Under the pieces are notes generated by a model that saw nothing but the letters and a program-made list of their open reading frames with translations, was not told the DNA's origin and ran no database searches. This document shows, in pieces, positions 27,472 to 36,607 of a stretch of DNA of 64,000 nt. The translations under genes and the position numbers were made by a program. Within the stretch, counting starts at the first letter, position 1. Each line of letters opens with the position of its first letter. Source of the DNA: Pycnococcus provasolii (taxonomy: Eukaryota > Chlorophyta > Pseudoscourfieldiophyceae > Pseudoscourfieldiales > Pycnococcaceae); assembly GCA_938743325.2 (NCBI GenBank), contig OW568866.1, positions 868,001 to 932,000 of the forward strand, read 5' to 3'.

Positions 27472-28536
27472 ATGAGTAGTCAGCATCGCATGAAGAACGT
27501 CATGCCCGTGGACATACATGTCCCACCAGTGTCAGCGTCACACAACCACCACCTGCTGCTGAGCCTGAAGGAAAAAGCCATCGCCGTATGGCTCGACTGG
27601 CTCGTCACCGTGCACAGGCCGCGGCGAATCGCCGCCGTTCAAGAAAGGCGCATTCGGCGTGCAAGGGCAAACGCTGTGATAAGTGCGGGTTACAGGCACT
27701 CGTTGGCACTGCGAGACGACGGGAGCATCGTGTGCTGGGGTCATAACGATGACGGCGAAGCGCCTCCCGCGGGCGTGGAGGGCGACTTCGTAGCGGTCGC
27801 CGCGGGCAATGATCACTCGTTGGCAGTGCGAGCCGACGGGAGCGTCGCGTGCTGGGGTGATAACCATAGCGGCAGAGCGCCTCCCGCCGGCGTGGAGGGC
27901 GACTTCGTAGCGGTCGCCGCGGGTTACTTTCACTCGTTGGCAGTGCGAGCCGACGGGAGCGTCGCGTGCTGGGGTGCCAACGATAACGGCCAAGCGCCTC
28001 CCGCCGGCGTGGAGGGCGACTTCATAGCGGTCGCCGCGGGTTACTATCACTCGTTGGCACTGGGAGCCGACGGGAGCGTCGCGTGCTGGGGTGAAAACGA
28101 TGACGGCCAGGCGCCTCCCGCCGGCGTGGAGGGCGACTTCGTAGCGGTCGCCGCGGGCAGCTTTCACTCGTTGGCACTGCGAGCCGACGGGAGCGTCGCG
28201 TGCTTGGGACGGAACGACGACGGTCAGGCGCCTCCCGCCGGCGTGGAGGGCGACTTCGTAGCGGTCGCTGCGGGTGACAAACACTCGTTGGCAGTGCGAG
28301 CCGACGGGAGCGTCGCGTGCTGGGGTGAAAACGACTACGGCCAGGCGCCTCCCGCCGGCGTGGAGGGCGACTTCGTAGCGGTCGCCGCGGGTTACTGTCA
28401 CTCGTTGGCAGTGCGAGCCGACGGGAGCGTCGCGTGCTGGGGTGCCAACGGGATTGACTTCCAAGCACCTACGGATGCGTCGCGCTTAGGTGAGCTCAAC
28501 GGCACGCGGTTCATGACTGAGGTTCGCATCTTGTAG
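27472..28536 (+). CDS. RCC1-like seven-repeat protein, copy 1
   Basis: This 354-residue protein is built from seven near-identical 39-residue repeats of the RCC1_2 type (motif AAGxxHSLAxRADGSVACWG, then N-x-x-G-Q-APPAGVEGDF). The repeats run from about residue 68 to the C terminus and end in a shared tail (GTRFMTEVRIL). Ahead of them is an arginine-rich helix-forming leader (WLDWLVTVHRPRRIAAVQER). Seven units would suit a closed beta-propeller. At DNA level each unit is 117 bp and almost invariant, so unit exchange or gene conversion is likely. An inverted paralogue lies at 36608-37702. RCC1-like propellers bind many partners; nothing here indicates which, and the unusually short, uniform blades argue against a classical Ran exchange factor. 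Confidence 0.85.
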   Translation: MSSQHRMKNVMPVDIHVPPVSASHNHHLLLSLKEKAIAVWLDWLVTVHRPRRIAAVQERRIRRARANAVISAGYRHSLALRDDGSIVCWGHNDDGEAPPAGVEGDFVAVAAGNDHSLAVRADGSVACWGDNHSGRAPPAGVEGDFVAVAAGYFHSLAVRADGSVACWGANDNGQAPPAGVEGDFIAVAAGYYHSLALGADGSVACWGENDDGQAPPAGVEGDFVAVAAGSFHSLALRADGSVACLGRNDDGQAPPAGVEGDFVAVAAGDKHSLAVRADGSVACWGENDYGQAPPAGVEGDFVAVAAGYCHSLAVRADGSVACWGANGIDFQAPTDASRLGELNGTRFMTEVRIL

Positions 28537-28665
28537 ACAGATGTCACGTTCACATTGTACTCTAACCAAACCACCCAAATCAAGCACCAGAGCGAACCAC
28601 CCAAGCAAGATACTCATATACTATCGTAGGAGTCAAATACTTAAGGCTAGGAGTTCTGGGCAGAA

Positions 28666-28750
28666 GTTAGGGTACTAGTTAGGGTTTAGGGTTTAGGGTT
28701 TTAGGGTTAGGGTTAGCTCCCGGTCCTTTTATTAGGGTTTTTTAGGGTTC
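28666..28750 (+). repeat. Telomere-like repeats, G-rich strand (TTTAGGG/TTAGGG)
   Basis: This is a short, impure array with several plant-type TTTAGGG units mixed with TTAGGG, followed by two more spaced TTAGGG-like units. It lies about 200 bp upstream of the prefoldin start and 130 bp after the RCC1-like gene. Confidence 0.85.
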
Positions 28751-28943
28751 GTCTCTTTTGATAGCCGCGCGCCTATTCATTCGCCTCTCCCTCTCCATCC
28801 CTGCTCATTCTCGTTCTTGTCAAGTGTGTTGGCTTCTTGAGAAGGTTTTGCTGGACTTGTTCGTATCGTTTGTGTCAGGATCGCTCTTGTGCGTTTCCAG
28901 TTTATTTTTCACTTTTGATATCTGATTCATCTTCCATTTCATT

Positions 28944-29336
28944 ATGAGTTCCACTCAAGTAGTTGGCGAAGGATCAAGCAACAGCTCGGCGCAACAACAG
29001 GTGCCTGACGAACAGGCGATTGTCCGACGCTACGAACAACTGCGTGCTTCCGTCGAGGAACTCTGGCAGAAGATTAACGAACTGGAAATGGAAAAACAGG
29101 AACACGCTCTCGTCTTAAGCTCGCTCTCACCCATGGACGACTCACGCAAGTGCTTTCGCATGATCGGGGGTGTGCTCGTCGAACGAACAGTGGGGGACGT
29201 CATGCCCGCAGTTGAGAGAAATAAGGGAGGGATCGAACAAGTGCTCGCGAAACTTACCGAACAGATGGAGGCGCGCAAAAAAGAACTCGCCGACTTTCAG
29301 ACGAAGTACAAAATCAGAGTCAAAACAAACGGTTGA
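28944..29336 (+). CDS. PFDN2: Prefoldin subunit 2
   Basis: A 130-residue beta-type prefoldin. Prefoldin is the hexameric jellyfish-shaped co-chaperone that hands unfolded actin and tubulin to the cytosolic chaperonin CCT. Two coiled-coil helices (about residues 25-60 and 90-125) flank the diagnostic subunit-2 hairpin, with D-S-R-K-C-F-R-M-I-G-G-V-L-V-E-R-T-V-G-D, followed by the K-Y-K-I-R closing pattern. The length is normal. The start is the first ATG and leaves a short Ser/Gln-rich leader. A TGTAA element, the usual green-algal polyadenylation signal, lies a few bases after the stop. There is no sign of an intron. Confidence 0.93.
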   Translation: MSSTQVVGEGSSNSSAQQQVPDEQAIVRRYEQLRASVEELWQKINELEMEKQEHALVLSSLSPMDDSRKCFRMIGGVLVERTVGDVMPAVERNKGGIEQVLAKLTEQMEARKKELADFQTKYKIRVKTNG

Positions 29337-29520
29337 TCGATGTAAGTAGTACCCCTCGTCGTACATACTTGTGTGCTTTAAAGGATAAAAAAATAAAACA
29401 GCCGCTCTTGAGCGTATTCCCATTTGCCCTACATATGTTTCGAAGCTGGGCGAGAGACACGCGGAGCGTGATTATAGAAACTACTGCTACATAAAATAGT
29501 AAATTGACACACGCGCTATG

Positions 29521-30159
29521 TCAGTCGCGGTCCATCAACGCGCGCACCTGCTTTAGCTCGGCAACGAGAACGCGAAGCGTGTCCTCGTCGACTCTTAAAG
29601 AAGGAGGCGGTGCTGAGCCTCCGTCGCTTGTTAACGTCAACCTTACCGTAGGGTTGCCGCCGCCGCCGCCGCCGCCGCCGCCGTCGTTATCGTCACCACG
29701 CTCCACGACATTGTTTGACTCCTGCTCCTCAAGTTCGCCATCGTCGCTCACCTCCCAACCTTCGACGCGCCACGCTGGTAAGCGAAGCGTCGACGACCTT
29801 AACGCCGCCGACATGGCCTCGACATTGTCACGGAACGCGCGTGCCACCGCCTCGGAGTTTTCGCGTGGAAGGCCCAGCTGCTGCAGCTCCGCGGACAGTT
29901 CGTCAGGCGTGATGTTGTGCGTCGCCGCGCCCGCGACGACAAAGTGCAGAGCCGCCACCGCAGCACGCGCGTCTCCGACGTCCTCGAAGCCTGACGTCTG
30001 CTTGTTTACTTTTTCGTACGTTGCGAGCGTTCCTGCGATGCGCAGTGAGATTTCCTTCACGAGAAGTTTCGTGCGTACGGAGGTCAGAAGGCTTAGTGTT
30101 GCAATTTCTGCTAACAGCCACTCTGGCGCGTCCAGGCCACCTGCGAACTTGAAACGCAT
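29521..30159 (-). CDS. COMMD4: COMM domain-containing protein 4
   Basis: 212 residues starting MRFKFAGGLDAPEWLLAEI, matching the COMMD4 N terminus (MRFRFCGDLDCPDWVLAEI in animals, from memory). It continues with the all-helical N-terminal domain and its SAELQQLGLP hallmark, then the C-terminal COMM domain with a W-R-V strand and the closing helix (LRVLVAELKQVRALM). COMMD proteins form the Commander assembly, which works with the retriever complex in endosomal recycling. A run of nine glycines (a GCC/GGC trinucleotide expansion at 29653-29682) is inserted between two COMM-domain strands and is probably a surface loop. It is head-to-head with the HHL1-like gene, 255 bp apart. Confidence 0.9.
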   Translation of the reverse strand: MRFKFAGGLDAPEWLLAEIATLSLLTSVRTKLLVKEISLRIAGTLATYEKVNKQTSGFEDVGDARAAVAALHFVVAGAATHNITPDELSAELQQLGLPRENSEAVARAFRDNVEAMSAALRSSTLRLPAWRVEGWEVSDDGELEEQESNNVVERGDDNDGGGGGGGGGNPTVRLTLTSDGGSAPPPSLRVDEDTLRVLVAELKQVRALMDRD

Positions 30160-30414
30160 AGTATAACCAGCGGATTAATATGCCCTTGCACGAACTGCAC
30201 TTGCACTTACGCTTTCAACTTACGCTTTCCGCTTTAGGAGTTTCGGGTTTTAAAAAAACCCAGGGTCTGAGGGTTGAGAAGAATCGCCAACCCCTAAACT
30301 GAAGTTCTCCAATATGAACCACAAACGGTTCATCTGAATCTGAAAAAATCGTAACCTCAGAAAACACTCGGTTAGGTTCCCATCGCGATCGGAATCCGAC
30401 TCACTTTTTTCACC

Positions 30415-31011
30415 ATGTCGGCAGCAGCAGTTCCAATGCGTCGTTCCATACATGTATCTGGTGGTGCACGTCCATCTCGTCATCGTCTTCGTCATGTATG
30501 CCGTGGTTCGAAGAAGTCCGGTGGATTCGGACCTCCGCCACCACCACCTCCACCTCCCTCCCCGGATGAAATCAAAAAGAACGCCTCGTCGGCAAAATTC
30601 GACGCCATGGCGGCACAAGGTCTGCCCGTATACGAAGTGTTCGTGAGACTCACAGGGGACGCAGACACGCCGACGGGGAAGTGCCAGTGGTTCCCCGTGG
30701 GACCCATGTCTGTTGACGAAGACAACATGATACACCCCGCCGTCAGAGGTGCCAAGAAAGATATTGACAAAGCGGCGTACAAGATGTACCCGTCACTCAG
30801 GATCGCGCAGGGACGGAAACTGGAGTACGGATACCGTTCCAAGGCGGAGCGAAAGTTGTCTGAGGCGGAAATCAAGGCGGGGGGAGATCCCTTCCAAAAC
30901 GTTAAGCTCGTTCCACCGAAACCTGACGGAGAGGCGAGCCCGAAGGAGGATAACCCGTTCGTCAATGCCATGAACAGCTTCGAGAACTTCTTCACAAGCC
31001 GTGGGCGATAA
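30415..31011 (+). CDS. HHL1-like plastid protein (DUF6523 type)
   Basis: 198 residues. The N terminus is rich in Arg, Ser and Ala, as expected of a plastid transit peptide (residues 1-35), and is followed by a run of nine prolines. The core reads PVYEVFVRLTGD, W-F-P-V-G, a segment with K-K-D-I-D-K-A-A-Y-K-M-Y-P, then LEYGYRSKAE. This order resembles the plant HHL1/DUF6523 family, whose Arabidopsis member is a thylakoid-associated protein linked to photosystem II repair under high light. The assignment is by remembered pattern, so moderate. The C-terminal acidic/Phe-rich tail is unassigned. No membrane helix is obvious. Confidence 0.55.
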   Translation: MSAAAVPMRRSIHVSGGARPSRHRLRHVCRGSKKSGGFGPPPPPPPPPSPDEIKKNASSAKFDAMAAQGLPVYEVFVRLTGDADTPTGKCQWFPVGPMSVDEDNMIHPAVRGAKKDIDKAAYKMYPSLRIAQGRKLEYGYRSKAERKLSEAEIKAGGDPFQNVKLVPPKPDGEASPKEDNPFVNAMNSFENFFTSRGR

Positions 31012-31209
31012 GTTTTGCTAACAGTTTTGCTCGGTCTGTAATGGAATGCGAGTCTTGCTTTCTCCAACGGTCGTCTATTCACACAACTCACAACCAGGTC
31101 GTGCCAGATTTCATAATAAAAAATGATTTCGTTATTAAAGTGAAACGTGTTAAATAAAGAAAAAGTCTAATGTACAATCCAAGTAAGTCGTCTGACTTTA
31201 TTAACTCAC

Positions 31210-33795
31210 TTACTTCTTGCCCTTCTTCTTCTTCTTCGGAGGCTTGGGAGGTGGGCCACGCTTTGCAACGCTCCAGGGCAAGTGCAACGTCCACGTGCGA
31301 AGCTCCTCCTCCGTCTCTGCGGCGATGGGGCGCATCTTTGAGAGGTGCTTGATCATCTCATCCAGCGTGATTTCCATACCTCTCTCCTTCAGAAGCACCA
31401 AACGACGGTGTGTCAGCATACTGCGACAAACTTCAACCATCATGCCAGGCGAGTAGCCCACAGTAAGCTGTGCTAGTGATGTAAGGTCAAAGTCCTGATT
31501 TAGAAAGCCGCCGTATCTCGTAATGAGCGCGGGCCAGAGAAGCCTCACCGATGCGTAGTCTGGCAATGGGCAGTAAACCTGTCGCTGGAAGAACTTGATC
31601 ATCGCCTTCATGTCCTTCTTCACCGCAAGCTGGGGCTTGCACGAGTTGCCAATCACCACCACGCGCTCGCCCGGCGCCAATCCCTTCACCTCTTTCAGCA
31701 GTAGCTTCAGAATGCGATTTGGAGGATCCTTGTAGCCCTGTTCCTTGAATTGCTTGGCGATCTTCTTGTTCTTGATGAACACCTTCTCAACCTCGTCGAT
31801 GTAAACGACCGCCGGCGAAAGCACGCGCGCAATCTTAAAGATCATGTGAATGAGCAGAGCACCACCCTTGCCGCCGTACAGCCCGTCCGTCTTGCGAGGA
31901 CTCAAGTTCAGGAAAACGGCACCCGTCTCATTCGCAATGGCATGAGCGAGCGTCGTCTTACCCGTCTGCGGAAGACCATACAGCAGGCACGTCTTCAGGA
32001 TCGGCGCCTTTTCGTGAACAAGCTGGCTTCCCAGCGGAAGGGCGACGTGCTCTGCTAGGAAGTTGCGCACCTGTGACATGGACCCATCTGGCACAATGTT
32101 GGCAGACTCCTGCGCACTGCCAATGAAATTGTACGAGCCGATGTACTCGTCGAGCTTACGCTTCGGGATCACCTCCACCAGCCCGTGACTTGCCAGCTCT
32201 GCGAAAATGCTCTCAATGCTGCGATCAGCCGTGGGATCCTTCTTCTTCTTCTTCTCCTTGCCCTTTTTCTTCTTGCCCTTGCCCTTCTTTTTCTTGCCCT
32301 TCTTCTTCTTCGCCTTCTTGCCCGTCTTTGCAGCACGCTCGGCGATCACCATGTCCTTCAGATTCTCAATCAGCACGCGCATTTCATCGTCCACCTCGAG
32401 ACGCACCTTCTCGAACACCACGGGACGTAAGCCTTCCTTGGCAAGCTCCCCGTCGTGCTTCTGCCAAAAGTTTCCGCTTTCGTCTTTGTCCTGCCACGTC
32501 GCGACGAAATTTTGCACCCCCTGCTCAATCAGCGGTACGAAGAAGTTTGGCACGGGCAGATCTTTCGGGTCGATCTTCGGAGGTGGCTCCTTTTTCGCCT
32601 TCTTGCCCTTCTTTTCTTTCTTGTCCTTGGGACTCTTGGCGTCCTTGCCACCCTTGCCCTTCGCCTTCTTGCCCTTCTTCTCCTCAGGCTCCAGCTCGGG
32701 GGGCGGGTTCAGGATATTCTTGCTGCCACCCTCCTCCTCGTCTGGCAAGTCGGGATACTCTCCCGTGGTGGGATGGCGATTTTCCACGAGCCACGCGTTG
32801 ATCTTGTCCTGGATCGTCTCGCGCATCGCTGGTCCCTCGATGTGCGCCATGCGCTGCTTGATCGGATCCAGCGCGTCCATGTACTCCATGTAATTCTCTC
32901 CCTTGACGAGCTTACGCCTGACAAAGTTTTTGACCATCGTGGTTGACGGATCGTTCTCCTTGTCAGCGTGCCTGAAGCGCATGCCGATGAATACGAGCTC
33001 TTCTCTGCTTTCTTTGTGGATTTTCCTTCGAGCAGAAAAGCCTCGCATCAACGCCTGCATCTTCGTCGCCGCCTCCTCATTTGTCATGGACGAAATTCCG
33101 AGCGCTTCGCGGCGCTTGTCGTACTCCATGTCGAATTTGATGCGTTCCATGACGCGAGCTCGTATCCGTCCTTGCCGACCTCTTTCGTTTGCCTGAATGA
33201 CGAGCAGCGCTTCCTCCGGCTCCATCGGAGGGAGGGGATACAGCGGCGCGTCCACGGTTGGCGCGATGATGTTGTACTTGTCCACGAGCGCGCCAAGAAA
33301 CTTCAGCCTAGCGTTGAGCTCCTCCGCACGCGCGTCGACGTAGTATCTGGGCACAGGTATGTCGAGCGCTTCTGGCGTGAGTTTCAGGTCCACGAGAAGG
33401 TCGTCGACGGGAAAGAAGTCGTAGTTGATTGCGCGCTGGACGAGGTAGTCTTTCAGCTCTAGCGTCCGCCCGATGGTGGCGTCAAGCGCCTTGCGCAGCT
33501 GCGTGGCTTTCTGCGGGTGCACCATCTGGTCGTACGCGAGTTCGAGTTTCTTGTAGATTCCAAGGTAGCGCAGGTATATGCACGTCCACTCGCTGAACTC
33601 CGTCGGCGTCATGGACGGATCTTCCGGCGCCTCGAACTCAAGTTGGTCCAGAAGCTCCATCATGGCCTATTGTTCGTATTGTGTGTGAATGTGTGAATGT
33701 GTTAATATTTTTTGCTAAGCTGAGGCAGAATCCCACGAGAAAAGTTCACGACGACGTACCTCACGCCACATGATGTCGAAGGTTATGTTCGACAT
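31210..33795 (-). CDS. DRC11: Dynein regulatory complex protein 11 (IQ and AAA domain protein), two exons
   Basis: DRC11 (IQCA1 in animals) is part of the nexin link between ciliary doublet microtubules. The long exon encodes the family N terminus (LAYDQMVHPQK, LKLTPEALDIPVPRYYV), an IQ motif near residues 211-228, two lysine-rich low-complexity stretches (about 340-375 and 460-490), and a C-terminal AAA domain with Walker A GLPQTGKT (576-583) and Walker B VVYIDE (D636/E637). An upstream ATG at 33795 opens a 12-codon exon (MSNITFDIMWRE) ending at GTACGT. Joined to GCC-ATG-ATG after a TAG acceptor at 33667, it gives an 830-residue protein whose start resembles the M-S-N-x-M-Y-x-K-M-W of animal IQCA1. 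The gene is convergent with the HHL1-like gene. Family call strong; first exon inferred but well supported by the family N terminus. Confidence 0.92.
33667..33759 (-). other. Intron of the DRC11 gene (93 bp)
   Basis: Phase 0 intron with donor GTACGT directly after GAG (codon 12) and acceptor AATAG before GCC-ATG. The sense strand is rich in short ACATTCAC repeats close to the acceptor. Confidence 0.8.
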
Positions 33796-35020
33796 CTTCG
33801 CCTAAATATTCTCTATCGTACCCGTAGCTGCTGTATCTATCTATAAGTGCACTGTACTGTACTCGAAAGATCAAACCTCAAGTACAAGTTCGTCTTCTCT
33901 TGTCTTGTCTAAGAAGTTGGAAAATGTGAAATCTCGAGAGAGCAGTGAACTTAGTCCTTAACTGAACTTCACTCACTCACTCACTCACTCACGGCTCCAG
34001 TCAGGCAGGCAGGCAGGCAGGCAGGCAGGAGACACACAAAATGGAGTCCGCGGCCTTAATAATATAATACGCAATAAAGTATGTGGCCTTAAGCCTAAGC
34101 CTTAAGCCGATACGACGTTGCGTGGAACGAACTTAAGACGTGGAACGATGATGACGAACAGCCTAAAGTTAAGCCTTAAGCCAAACAGGAATAAATATAT
34201 CGCCAATAAAAGCGGCCTTAAGTGGATGGATGGGTCACCGGGAGAGCACGGGTATTGCAAAGGCCGCCAAAGGCCAAAGGCATACAAAGGCGCGGAACAA
34301 AGGCGACTATCGTAGCACTAGTGACCCGACTAGAGTGACCCGAGACTGACAAGAAGGGCGAGAACAGGAAGGACGAGTGAAGTGGTTGTTGACTTTTCCA
34401 AAACGACTCGGGACCCCGCGGGTAAAGGTTTAGTAGGACAGGACTCCTTTTTACGGTAAGTTACGGAGGGGCTCTTTTCCGGGACGTCAACAGGAGCCTG
34501 TGTGTGAACAGGTGCCTGGCAGATGGACTGGCACGACATAAGTCCAATAAGTCATAAGGGGGGCATACTGTAAGTAGACAATATGTAAGTCCCCCAGGCA
34601 GCCCCTGGCACCCGGGGGGGGGGGGGGGGGGGGGGGGGGGTAGGAAGGGCCTTCCAAGGTTTGACCGTGTGTTGACAACCTCTGAGATGCCTGATCAGGA
34701 TCAGGCACAAGAGGCCAGTCCCTCGAAGGGGTTGTGTCAGGTAGTCACAACCAAGAGCACGTCTAGACTCTAGAGAGGGGCGCAATACACATGAACACCA
34801 TAAGGCCGACCTCTTGACCACGTTGAGTGCCTTGCATGAACACCATAAGGCCGACCTCTTGCCCACGTCGAGTATGTAAAATTTACCTTGCAAAAACACC
34901 ATAAGGCCATAAGGCAGAGCTACCGTACCTTTATTTGCAACCTCTTGAACCTACCCGTAGTACAACGAAACCAGCGTTTTTACCCATGCCGGCCGCAAAA
35001 CCTGGCAAGTTCGACTGGAA
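33796..35020. other. 1.2-kb gene-free region with simple repeats
   Basis: No gene is supported. It contains a (TCAC)n run at 33969-33992, an (AGGC)n run at 34003-34029, several CCTTAAG-type palindromes at 34090-34220, a run of 27 G at 34614-34640, and three imperfect copies of a 27-bp unit around CACCATAAGGCC at about 34790-34820, 34835-34862 and 34890-34910. Confidence 0.7.
34614..34640 (+). repeat. Homopolymer, 27 G
   Basis: An unbroken run of 27 G sits in gene-free DNA. Similar tracts occur at 27123-27136 (14 G) and 43402-43421 (20 C). The exact length is prone to sequencing error. Confidence 0.8.
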
Positions 35021-35060
35021 CCCTAACCCTAACCCTAACCCTAACCCTAACCCTAACCCT
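35021..35060 (+). repeat. Telomere-like array (CCCTAA)n
   Basis: Six and two-thirds perfect copies of CCCTAA end 75 bp upstream of the preferred start of the TruA gene. Read in frame it would give an Asn-Pro repeat in an N-terminal extension of TruA, which I do not believe is translated. Confidence 0.95.
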
Positions 35061-35135
35061 TTTCTTTTTTTACCCACTTTCTTTCTCTGTCGGACTTTGA
35101 TCAATTTCGTGTTCCGATTTGATTCGGCACTTCCA

Positions 35136-36251
35136 ATGGCGGCTGGGGGTTGTTCTGCCGCAGGTTGTTGCGCGTTGGTTCTGAAGGGATGGGCAAGCCC
35201 CTCCACAGGCTTTCGTGGCTCTCGTGGTGGATTTCCCAGCTCGTCTCGGTATCGTCGGCGGACCTTGAGGACTTTGATGAAAAGACGGAGTGTTGTTGGG
35301 CACGCACGCGCATCTTCATCAACGGCGTCATCAACATCATCGGCGTCATCAACATCAACATCGATAGTATCGTCAAGCAGATACGCGTGCCGCATTGCAT
35401 ACGAAGGCACGCACTTCGCAGGTTGGCAGTACCAAACGAGCGAAGTCTCCGTCGCATCCACGCTCGAAAAAGCACTCATGAAAATCGGAAACCTACCCGC
35501 CGACGAACGCGCGGCGCTCGCACTCGTGGGGGCGGGACGCACGGACGCGGGCGTGCACGCCAACGGGCAAGTTGCGCACTTCACGTTCCCACAAACTGCA
35601 ATGCCGACGAACATCCTTCAGAAGGGAATCAACGCACTTCTACCAACCACCGTGCGCATACGCAACCTCAGCGAGGTGGACGACACGTTTCACGCAAGGT
35701 ACGGCGCGAGGAGAAAAACGTACACGTACTTGATCGTTGACGGAGGGATTTTGCCACCTCACTATGCCAACAGAGCGTATTATCGCAGACCGTCATCAAA
35801 GCGCATGAGTCTCAACTTGGACAGGCTCACCGAGGCGGCGAGCACACTTGTGGGCACGCACGACTTTGCGTCGCTGAGCAATTTCGACCCTCAGAAGGCG
35901 GATCAGAGCACCGTGAGAACCGTGGATCGAGTCGACGTGCTCATTCGTGACGGCGCGTGGCTTTGGGGTGAGCGCGAAGGAGACGGCGTTGACGACGGCA
36001 GTCCACCGCAGCGCACGATCGAGCTGACGTTCGAGGGCAAGTCATTTTTGAACAAGCAAGTTCGCGTGATGGTTGGCGCGCTGGTTGCGGCGGGTGAGGG
36101 TCGTTTGACGCCGGACATGTTCGCGCAGCTTTTGCTGGGCGATTTGGACCGCACGGGTACAAATTTGCTCGGCGCGCAGACGGCGCCTGCATGCGGCTTG
36201 ACGCTGCAGCGCGTGCATTACGCCGAAGGGCCGGCGTGGTGCACGCTGTAG
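35136..36251 (+). CDS. tRNA pseudouridine synthase, TruA family
   Basis: Converts uridine to pseudouridine in the anticodon arm of tRNAs. The catalytic aspartate sits in GAGRTDAGVHA (D137 from the chosen start). Other TruA hallmarks are the entry strand IAYEGTHFAGWQYQ, the dimer segment around HARYGARRKTYTYLI, THDFASLSNFD and FLNKQVRVMVGALVAAGEG. I start at 35136 rather than the longer in-frame ATG at 34935, because the longer form would translate the telomere-like array. The resulting 371-residue protein has about 80 residues of Ser/Arg-rich, acid-poor leader before the catalytic core, suggesting import into plastid or mitochondrion (inference). The core length is that of bacterial TruA. Confidence 0.9.
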   Translation: MAAGGCSAAGCCALVLKGWASPSTGFRGSRGGFPSSSRYRRRTLRTLMKRRSVVGHARASSSTASSTSSASSTSTSIVSSSRYACRIAYEGTHFAGWQYQTSEVSVASTLEKALMKIGNLPADERAALALVGAGRTDAGVHANGQVAHFTFPQTAMPTNILQKGINALLPTTVRIRNLSEVDDTFHARYGARRKTYTYLIVDGGILPPHYANRAYYRRPSSKRMSLNLDRLTEAASTLVGTHDFASLSNFDPQKADQSTVRTVDRVDVLIRDGAWLWGEREGDGVDDGSPPQRTIELTFEGKSFLNKQVRVMVGALVAAGEGRLTPDMFAQLLLGDLDRTGTNLLGAQTAPACGLTLQRVHYAEGPAWCTL

Positions 36252-36270
36252 TAAAGTAGTACATCTTGTA

Positions 36271-36334
36271 TTGTTATTGTTATTGTTATTGTTATTGTTA
36301 TTGTTATTGTTATTGTTATTGTTATTGTTATTGT
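36271..36334. repeat. Hexanucleotide microsatellite (TTGTTA)n
   Basis: About ten perfect copies of the six-base unit begin 20 bp after the TruA stop codon, so they are likely within its 3' untranslated region. Confidence 0.95.
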
Positions 36335-36409
36335 ATGACGAGAATCATATGTTAGATTATTAGCACGTCGAGTTCGCACTGTTAACATCTATAAGCCGAG
36401 CAAGAATAG

Positions 36410-36410
<1 letters not shown>

Positions 36411-36453
<43 letters not shown>
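36411..36453. repeat. Dinucleotide microsatellite (AC)n
   Basis: About 21 uninterrupted AC units lie between the 3' ends of TruA and the second RCC1-like gene. Confidence 0.95.
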
Positions 36454-36457
<4 letters not shown>

Positions 36458-36607
36458 GCACTACGCACACACGCAGTCACGCACGCAGTCACATAGCACA
36501 GACTACTCCTATTTGACTCCTATTCTGTCTATGAGTATCTTGGGTGGTTCGCTCTGGTGCTTGATTTGGGTTGTTTGGTTAGAGTACAATGTGAACGTGA
36601 GATTTGT

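Noticed and set aside
27538-28464. 308-residue frame antisense to the first RCC1-like gene, and a 303-residue one antisense to the second
   Set aside because: The 117-bp repeat unit keeps the same antisense frame open in every copy. The sense strand carries clear RCC1 motifs; the antisense has none.
34935-35135. N-terminal extension of TruA containing an Asn-Pro repeat
   Set aside because: It would translate the (CCCTAA)n array; a good ATG follows at 35136 and gives a normal targeting leader.
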